Origin: Gp6-AA40 sp032156805 | Lineage (GTDB): Bacteria > Acidobacteriota > Vicinamibacteria > Vicinamibacterales > UBA2999 | Direction: 5' to 3' | Assembly: GCA_032156805.1 (NCBI GenBank) | Contig: JALDXQ010000001.1 | Span: 99,153 to 163,152 of the forward strand | DNA length: 64,000 bases | Shown here: piece after piece, positions 58,685 to 64,000 of the stretch | Layout of the letters: each line of letters opens with the position of its first letter | How positions within the stretch are numbered: position 1 is the first letter of the stretch | The notes under the pieces: generated by a model | What the model was told of the DNA's origin: nothing | Seen by the model: the letters and a program-made list of their open reading frames with translations, nothing else | The model's database searches: none | Position numbers and translations under genes: made by a program

Positions 58685-60394
58685 ATGATCGTGTCCACAC
58701 TGAAAAAACCGCTGCGTGTTGTTCCGGCGATGCCGCAGCGGCCGCCGCAGGCGAACATTCCACCGACGCTCGCCGAGCGCGAGTTCCTGCGCGATCTCGT
58801 GAGCCGCCACGTCGAGGCACGACGGACTACACTCGTGCCCCCCCTGGTGCTGGACGAGTTGCGCATCGAAGCGGACGCGGTCGTCGCGCACGCCGGTGTC
58901 GATCCGATCTATCGCGACTACGTCGGCGTCCTGCTCAATAACGAGGTGTGGCAGGAACAGCTCGCGACGGTGCCCTTCGATCGCCGCCTGCTCCTGCTCC
59001 CGAAGTGCCTTCGGGTCGAGGACAAGTGCCCGGCCCCGTTCGATGAATTCGGTCTGCTTTGCAAGCAGTGCGGGCTCTGCACGATCCAGGACCTCCAGGA
59101 AGAGGCCGAGCGTCTCGGCTACGCGGTGCTGGTGGCCGAAGGCTCAGCGCTCGTGATGGCGCTGATTCAATCCGGGAAGATCGACGCCATCGTTGGTGTG
59201 AGTTGCCTGTCGGTCCTCGAACGTGCCTTCCCCTACATGGAAGCCGCGGCGGTTCCCGGCGTGGCCATTCCGCTGCTGCAAGACGATTGCAAAGACACGG
59301 CGGTGGACATCGACTGGGTCTGGAACGTCGTGCATCTGACGAGCGACGATCGCACACGGCGGCTCGATCTCGATGCGCTTCGATCGGAGGTCGAGACCTG
59401 GTTCACGATGGAAGCGCTCGAATCGCTCCTCGGTCCAATCGACGGGGACGCGGATCGCGTCGCGCGTGGCTGGCTCGCGGCGGACGGCAAGAGATGGCGC
59501 CCGTTTCTAACCGCGTGCGCGTTCAAGGCGCTGCAGGACGATCCGTCCCAGCCGTTGCCCGAGTCGTTGCGCAGGGCCGCGGTTGCCGTCGAGTGCTTTC
59601 ACAAAGCATCGCTCGTCCACGACGACATCGAGGACGCTGACGAGGCGCGTTACGGGCGCGACGCACTGCACGTCGAGCACGGGGTCCCGGTGGCGCTCAA
59701 CGCCGGTGACCTCCTCGTTGGCGAGGGCTATCGCTTGCTCGCCAGCTGCGGCGCGTCACCGGAAGTCTGCCCGCAGCTCGTGCAAATCGCGGCGGCCGGT
59801 CACCGCGAGCTCTGCCTCGGACAAGGGCAGGAACTCGCGTGGATGCGACATCCCGGTGCCGTGAAGGCCGATGCCGTGATCGACATCTTCCGCCGCAAGA
59901 CGTCACCTGCCTTCGAGGTTGCGCTGCGCGTGGGTGCCGCATTGGCTGGCGCGAACGAAGAGACGCACCGGGTGCTGCGGGAATACAGCGAGGCGCTCGG
60001 TATCGCTTATCAGATTCGCGACGATGTCGAGGACCTCGCGAGTAATCACGACCAGCAGCACGGCACCCAGGCGCCATCGTTGCTCCTCGCGCTTGCCTGC
60101 GACAAGGCTGGTGCTGCGGGACGCGATCGGGTGATGACGATGTGGCGCGACGATCACGATGGGTTCCGCGCATATGTCCGGGCAGAGGCGCTCGACGATC
60201 GTGCGCGGGCTCTGCTCGAAGCTTACAAGGAGCAGGCGATCAGGACGCTGCCGGCGCTCCACAGTGCAAGCCTCAAGGGACTTCTCCGCCGCGTCGTCGG
60301 CAAGATCTTCCGCGTGGAGATCAAGGGCTGGTGCAGTGAGTTTGAGACTCGAGATGCTGCAGGTCGCCAGGCTGGCGCCAACGCAGCTGGGTGA
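58685..60394 (+). CDS. DUF116-polyprenyl synthase fusion
   Basis: A 569-residue two-domain protein. Residues about 30-220 are DUF116: PKCLRVEDKCPAPFDEFGL, the CKQCGLC motif (C126, C129, C132), GYAVLVAEGSALVMALI and GVSCLSVLERAFPYME. Residues about 255-555 are a trans-isoprenyl diphosphate synthase: GKRWRPFL, first Asp-rich motif DDIED (313-317), GDLLVGEGY, RRKTSPAFEVALRVGA, and second motif DDVED (446-450). Both Asp motifs are intact, so chain elongation is likely. I know of no described role for DUF116; its cysteines suggest an Fe-S cluster. A fusion ties them to one product. Confidence 0.92.
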   Translation: MIVSTLKKPLRVVPAMPQRPPQANIPPTLAEREFLRDLVSRHVEARRTTLVPPLVLDELRIEADAVVAHAGVDPIYRDYVGVLLNNEVWQEQLATVPFDRRLLLLPKCLRVEDKCPAPFDEFGLLCKQCGLCTIQDLQEEAERLGYAVLVAEGSALVMALIQSGKIDAIVGVSCLSVLERAFPYMEAAAVPGVAIPLLQDDCKDTAVDIDWVWNVVHLTSDDRTRRLDLDALRSEVETWFTMEALESLLGPIDGDADRVARGWLAADGKRWRPFLTACAFKALQDDPSQPLPESLRRAAVAVECFHKASLVHDDIEDADEARYGRDALHVEHGVPVALNAGDLLVGEGYRLLASCGASPEVCPQLVQIAAAGHRELCLGQGQELAWMRHPGAVKADAVIDIFRRKTSPAFEVALRVGAALAGANEETHRVLREYSEALGIAYQIRDDVEDLASNHDQQHGTQAPSLLLALACDKAGAAGRDRVMTMWRDDHDGFRAYVRAEALDDRARALLEAYKEQAIRTLPALHSASLKGLLRRVVGKIFRVEIKGWCSEFETRDAAGRQAGANAAG

Positions 60395-61226
60395 GTCACG
60401 CGAGCTGGTCGTCGCGTTTCTGCGCGAGCGTGTGAACCCGGACGGCGGCTTTCAGGATCGCGCAGGGTCGAGCGACCTTTACTACACGGTCTTCGGGCTC
60501 GACGCGCTCGTTGCTCTCCAGGAAGAGCTCCCAGTCGAACACACCGGCAGATACCTCGATCGATTTGGCGACGGAGACGGCCTCGACTTCGTCCACCTGG
60601 CGTGCCTCGCGCGCGGATGGGCGGCCTTGCGCCGCATGCCCGACGCCCGCCTGGTCGATCGACTCGTGGCAAGGATAGAGGCCTGTCGCAGCGGCGATGG
60701 GGGGTACGCGCCGGCGCCCGGGGCAGCCGTCGGCACGTCGTATGCCGCCTTTCTCGCGATGGGTGCATACGAAGACGCCGGACGTGAGCTCCCCAATCGC
60801 GAGCGACTGCTGGGATCGCTGACTGGTGTTCGCGCCGCGGATGGCAGCTACAGCAACAAGCCCGGCACGCCGACAGGACTCACGACCGCGACTGCGGCTG
60901 CCGTGATGGTCATGCATCGCCTTGGGGTTGCACCCGATCGCGACGTCGGCATGTGGCTGCTCGATCGGTGTCACGCCCGCGGAGGATTCTTCGCGTCGCC
61001 AGCAACGCCGGTGCCCGATTTGCTCTCGACCGCAACGGCCCTGCACGCGCTCGCGTCCCTGCATGTACCGACCGGAGGGCTGGTCGAGCCGTGTCTCGAC
61101 TTCGTCGACTCGTTGTGGACCAATCGCGGCGGCTTCTTCGGCACCTGGGCCGATGACGCGCCTGACTGCGAGTACACCTACTACGCGCTGCTGACGCTGG
61201 GGCACTTGAGCGTAGCGGCGGTGTGA
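60336..61226 (+). CDS. small prenyltransferase/cyclase-type alpha-alpha barrel protein
   Basis: A 296-residue protein built of repeated helical units: FLRERVNPDGGFQDRAG, CRSGDGGYAPAPG, VRAADGSYSNKPG, HARGGFFASPATPVPDL and LWTNRGGFFGTWADDAPDCEYTYYAL. This is the repeat of protein prenyltransferase beta subunits and terpene cyclases. At this length it is one barrel. No DxDD motif is seen. It starts with GTG 60336 (or ATG 60354) inside the end of the previous gene. It may act with, or be a helper of, the next cyclase. Confidence 0.85.
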   Translation: MSLRLEMLQVARLAPTQLGESRELVVAFLRERVNPDGGFQDRAGSSDLYYTVFGLDALVALQEELPVEHTGRYLDRFGDGDGLDFVHLACLARGWAALRRMPDARLVDRLVARIEACRSGDGGYAPAPGAAVGTSYAAFLAMGAYEDAGRELPNRERLLGSLTGVRAADGSYSNKPGTPTGLTTATAAAVMVMHRLGVAPDRDVGMWLLDRCHARGGFFASPATPVPDLLSTATALHALASLHVPTGGLVEPCLDFVDSLWTNRGGFFGTWADDAPDCEYTYYALLTLGHLSVAAV

Positions 61227-61227
61227 C

Positions 61228-63045
61228 GTGCAATCGCTCGCTCGCTTCGACGCATCGGACGTCCTGATCGATCGGCTGCTCAAACGGCGGGCAGCGCGCG
61301 ATCATTGGGACGGCTACCTCGCCAGCAGTGCGCTGTCCACCGGGACGGCGGTCCTTGCGCTCGGCATTGCTGCGCGCAACGGATATCCCGATGCGGATCG
61401 TCTCGCACCACTTGTCGCGGCAGGCGTTTCGTGGCTCGTCAAACATCAGAACGCGGACGGCGGCTGGGGTGACACCGTCATCAGCAGGAGCAACATCAGC
61501 ACGACGGCGATTGTGTGGGCCACGCTGTCCGACATTTGCCGCGACGACGCCTCAGCGGCACGGGCCGTTCAGCAATCGGAAGCGTGGTTACGGCGCGCTG
61601 CCGGCGACACCTCTCCTGCATCGCTCCGCCTGGCGGTTCTGCGCCGCTATGGTAAGGACAGGACGTTCTCGGTGCCGATCCTCACGGTCCTGGCCCTGAC
61701 CGGCAAGCTTGGCGCGGAGACACGGGAAAGCTGGCGGTCGGTCCCACAGCTGCCGTTCGAGCTCGCGGCGCTGCCTCATGCCTGGTTTCAACATCTCCGG
61801 CTGCCGGTCGTGAGTTATGCGCTGCCGGCTCTGATCGCGATCGGGCACGTGCGGCATCACTTCCGGCCTTCGCGTAATCCGGTTGCGCGGCTGCTGAGAA
61901 ATCGCGTACGCGGCACCACGCACGATCTGCTGCACGCGATGCAGCCGGACAGCGGTGGATACCTCGAAGCAACACCTCTGACCAGCTTCGTCGTCATGAG
62001 CCTGGCCGGGATGCGCCGCACGGATAGTCCCGTCGTGCAAACGGGAATCAGATTCCTGATCGACTCCATGCGAGACGATGGGAGCTGGCCGATCGACACG
62101 AACCTCTCGACGTGGGTGACGACGCTTTCGATCGATGCGCTTGCTGCAGCGGGAGCGCTTCCGCGCGAGGATGCGGGAGCGATGCGAGAGTGGCTCCTCG
62201 CTCAGCAAAGCCGGCAGGAGCACCCATTCACGCACGCAGCGCCGGGCGCATGGGCCTGGACGCCGCTGAGCGGCGGTGTACCCGACGCCGACGACACCTC
62301 GGGCGCGCTCGTAGCGTTGCGGTGGCTCGGCGAGCCCGACGTGCGCACGGTGTCGGCAGCAGCAGCAGGCATTCGGTGGCTGCTCGATGTGCAGAACCGC
62401 GACGGTGGAATTCCAACGTTCTGCCGCGGATGGGGCGCACTGCCTTTCGATCGCAGCACCCCGGAGATCACCGCGCATGCGCTGCGGGCGTGGAGCGAGT
62501 GGATCGACTACCTCGATGCGCCATTGCGGCGGCGGGTTCGCGCGTGTGCGCGGCGGGCGATGCAGTTTCTCGTCAGGTCGCAACGGCAGAACGGCAGCTG
62601 GGTTCCTCTCTGGTTTGGCAACGAGAACGCGCCCGGCGAGGACAACCCGACCTACGGAACCGCGCGCGTGATCCGGGGGCTGCAGTCGTCTCTTGCACGC
62701 GAGGACGCCGATGCAGTTCGTTGCCTTCAGCGTGGTGCGGCCTGGCTGGTGAAGTGCCAGAACAGCGACGGTGGATGGGGCGGGGATGCTGGCGTCTCGT
62801 CATCCATCGAGGAGACTGGGGTGGCGCTCGAGGCGCTTGCACGCGTTGATTGCCACGACGCGAACCCGGACGTGTTGAAGCGTGGGCTCGAGTGGCTGGC
62901 CGCGGCCATCACAGGTGACCTCGGTGCGTCACCGGTCGGACTGTATTTCGCTCGACTGTGGTACTTCGAAGAGATTTATCCCCTCGTCTTTGGGTTGGGC
63001 GGGATGGGTGCAGTGGTGAAACGCGCTGAACGTCAGCGGAGTTGA
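61228..63045 (+). CDS. squalene-hopene cyclase-like class II terpene cyclase
   Basis: A 605-residue protein with two alpha-barrel domains. QW-like repeats occur at LVKHQNADGGWG, FLIDSMRDDGSWP, LLDVQNRDGGIP, FLVRSQRQNGSWV and LVKCQNSDGGWG. The general-acid motif is DADD (353-356) in VPDADDTSGAL, close in place to the DxDDT motif of bacterial squalene-hopene cyclases, so protonation-initiated cyclisation is expected. The sequence is far from ordinary hopene cyclases. Substrate unknown: a polyprenyl product of the fused synthase is the simplest guess. Last gene of the operon; GTG start two bases after the previous stop. Confidence 0.9.
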   Translation: MQSLARFDASDVLIDRLLKRRAARDHWDGYLASSALSTGTAVLALGIAARNGYPDADRLAPLVAAGVSWLVKHQNADGGWGDTVISRSNISTTAIVWATLSDICRDDASAARAVQQSEAWLRRAAGDTSPASLRLAVLRRYGKDRTFSVPILTVLALTGKLGAETRESWRSVPQLPFELAALPHAWFQHLRLPVVSYALPALIAIGHVRHHFRPSRNPVARLLRNRVRGTTHDLLHAMQPDSGGYLEATPLTSFVVMSLAGMRRTDSPVVQTGIRFLIDSMRDDGSWPIDTNLSTWVTTLSIDALAAAGALPREDAGAMREWLLAQQSRQEHPFTHAAPGAWAWTPLSGGVPDADDTSGALVALRWLGEPDVRTVSAAAAGIRWLLDVQNRDGGIPTFCRGWGALPFDRSTPEITAHALRAWSEWIDYLDAPLRRRVRACARRAMQFLVRSQRQNGSWVPLWFGNENAPGEDNPTYGTARVIRGLQSSLAREDADAVRCLQRGAAWLVKCQNSDGGWGGDAGVSSSIEETGVALEALARVDCHDANPDVLKRGLEWLAAAITGDLGASPVGLYFARLWYFEEIYPLVFGLGGMGAVVKRAERQRS

Positions 63046-63063
63046 TCGGAGGGAACGGCGCAC

Positions 63064-63085
63064 CCGTGGTGAGCCGTTATCTCCG
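63064..63085 (+). repeat. left inverted repeat flanking the GxxExxY gene
   Basis: CCGTGGTGAGCCGTT, AT, CTCCG. The reverse complement occurs at 63,654-63,675 with 20 of 22 bases matching. The 612-base stretch between holds only the GxxExxY gene. Confidence 0.7.
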
Positions 63086-63225
63086 CCAAACCCCGTTCAC
63101 TCCTGTGTCGCAGTTCAGTCGTACTAGTCGCAGCTTTCACACTGCAGGAAATGCCGAATGCCGGGGTCTGTTCGCGCGATTCCCAGTAGAACCGCAGGGT
63201 CGCCGCCCTTGCACATCAGCGCCTC

Positions 63226-63630
63226 ATGTTGATAGAGGCATCGTTCAACGACACCACCGGTCCGATCCTCGCCGCGGCGATCGAGGTGCATCGAACTCTA
63301 GGCCCAGGGCTGCTCGAATCGACCTATTCGGAGTGCCTGCAGTTCGAGCTGGCAGCCCGCAGCCTGCGATACGTCACGCAGCACCGGCTCCCGCTTGTTT
63401 ACAAGGGGAAGCCCCTCGACACGAGCTACCGAGTCGATCTCATCGTCGAGGAATGCGTTGTCGTGGAAGTGAAATCAGTGACGGTGATTCAGCCTGTGCA
63501 CCACGCTCAGATCCTGACCTACATGAAGCTCACAGGCTGTCCCGCTGGACTCCTGATCAACTTCGATGTGGCGAAGCTGATGGATGGGGTGAAGCGATTC
63601 ATCAACCCCCGGGTGAGGGAGCGGAGGTGA
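63226..63630 (+). CDS. GxxExxY protein
   Basis: A 134-residue protein with GPGLLESTYSECLQFEL, the GxxExxY hallmark, then YKGKPLDTSYRVDLIVEECVVVEVKSV, where D, E and K fit a PD-(D/E)xK nuclease core. The family occurs in patchy copies in many phyla; the role is unknown, with links to mobile or defence genes suspected. The ATG at 63226 gives the family length. It is framed by inverted repeats and followed by a CGGAGG-rich run. Confidence 0.88.
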   Translation: MLIEASFNDTTGPILAAAIEVHRTLGPGLLESTYSECLQFELAARSLRYVTQHRLPLVYKGKPLDTSYRVDLIVEECVVVEVKSVTVIQPVHHAQILTYMKLTGCPAGLLINFDVAKLMDGVKRFINPRVRERR

Positions 63631-63653
63631 CGGAGGGAGCGAATCGAACGTGA

Positions 63654-63675
63654 CGGAGGAAACGGCTCACCACGG
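63654..63675 (-). repeat. right inverted repeat flanking the GxxExxY gene
   Basis: Reverse complement of the left copy with two mismatches. It lies in a CGGAGG/AACGGAG-rich run from about 63,620 to 63,710. Confidence 0.7.
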
Positions 63676-63760
63676 AGGAACGGAGCAACGGAGGTCTAAC
63701 GGAAAGAGCGCTACGTCTGTGAAGCCGGCCGCTGGAGCACGGAAAAGGGCCACGCCGGCG

Positions 63761-63875
63761 ACGCGCGTTGCGCGTCTCTGATCGAGTGACACGCTGCTCA
63801 CAAGCCGATAAGCGATCGACATTGGCTTGTGAAGCCGCGTGTCACTCGACCAGCCCGGCCCGGCCGCAGGCCGGG
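63761..63875. other. cluster of hairpins near the right edge
   Basis: Three hairpins in a row. A short one pairs ACGCGC with GCGCGT (63,761-63,775). A long imperfect palindrome (63,782-63,849) pairs 13 bases and then nine bases around a 17-base loop. A third pairs CCCGGCC with GGCCGGG (63,859-63,875). No coding gene that I can support lies from 63,676 to the end. The minus strand has a short start, MPTLKLSCPACGRAGLVE, that ends at a stop inside the palindrome. Confidence 0.6.
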
Positions 63876-64000
63876 CAGGAGAGTTTGAGCGTGGGCATCG
63901 CGCTGCAGGCTTTCCGACGAACGCCGGTCGATCGCTTCAAAGACATACGCCCTTCGGGCAAATGGCGAAGAGAATCCGGTCACGCACGCTCCGGAGTTCA

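Noticed and set aside
57473..58891. 472-residue open frame on the minus strand
   Set aside because: Antisense to the radical SAM gene and its neighbour, with no recognisable domain.
63782..63849. Palindrome as an integron attC site
   Set aside because: The RYYYAAC/GTTRRRY core sites are not present and no integrase is in the window.

Overview
The window is high-GC bacterial chromosome that most resembles an Acidobacteriota genome of the Vicinamibacteria type (inference from gene content, not a database search). Markers are a PadR regulator overlapping a MacB/FtsX-like orphan permease, a TIGR03435-type secreted protein, a TonB-dependent receptor with an N-terminal carboxypeptidase-regulatory domain, PQQ/cytochrome c and molybdenum oxidoreductases, and four copies of a secreted family with a PWGDPDLQG-like signature. 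There is one tRNA-Leu(CAA), and no rRNA, CRISPR array, phage or complete insertion sequence.

Layout. 0-5.5 kb: ECF sigma factor with a ChrR-like anti-sigma, a radical SAM/ATP-grasp pair with a Cys-Cys-Ala-Glu-Pro tail, YggX, and a KGG-repeat stress protein. 5.5-23.6 kb: OmpA-like protein, molybdopterin oxidoreductase, secreted metalloprotease-like protein, TonB receptor, TIGR03435 protein, erythromycin-esterase-like protein, PadR/permease pair, envelope protein and methyltransferase. 23.7-31.1 kb: PQQ dehydrogenase, CHRD protein, Tat-exported xanthine-dehydrogenase-like subunit and NDH-2. 31.1-38.3 kb: lipoprotein, IspG, two tiny overlapping genes, CBS protein, a decayed purine permease, a flavoprotein/methyltransferase pair, bactofilin, tRNA-Leu and a DUF1801 protein. 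38.4-52.9 kb: membrane-tethered kinase, cytochromes, more members of the secreted family, a copper-monooxygenase-like protein, an AraC/hydrolase/SDR group, and an ArsR/ArsI-like pair followed by a PhyH oxygenase.

The most striking locus is 52,971-63,045. A lipoate-ligase-like gene starts head-to-head with a nine-gene, translationally coupled operon: cysteine desulfurase, GcvH-like lipoyl carrier, CobW-type GTPase, small Cys protein, 2x[4Fe-4S] ferredoxin, radical SAM/SPASM enzyme, a DUF116-polyprenyl synthase fusion, a small alpha/alpha-barrel protein and a squalene-hopene-cyclase-like enzyme with an intact DADD motif. Read together they look like an isoprenoid pathway in which a dedicated lipoyl carrier and iron-sulfur electron supply work with a radical SAM enzyme. 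I know of no described system with this composition. The product is unknown.

The second theme is small repeats. Degenerate 7-bp-period arrays occupy at least ten intergenic gaps and one in-frame site. Three hairpin families sit at gene ends, two of them supplying the stop codons of neighbouring minus-strand genes. A 22-bp imperfect inverted repeat brackets the GxxExxY gene near the right edge. Decayed genes include a purine permease with an internal deletion, a truncated Uma2 nuclease and an esterase remnant.
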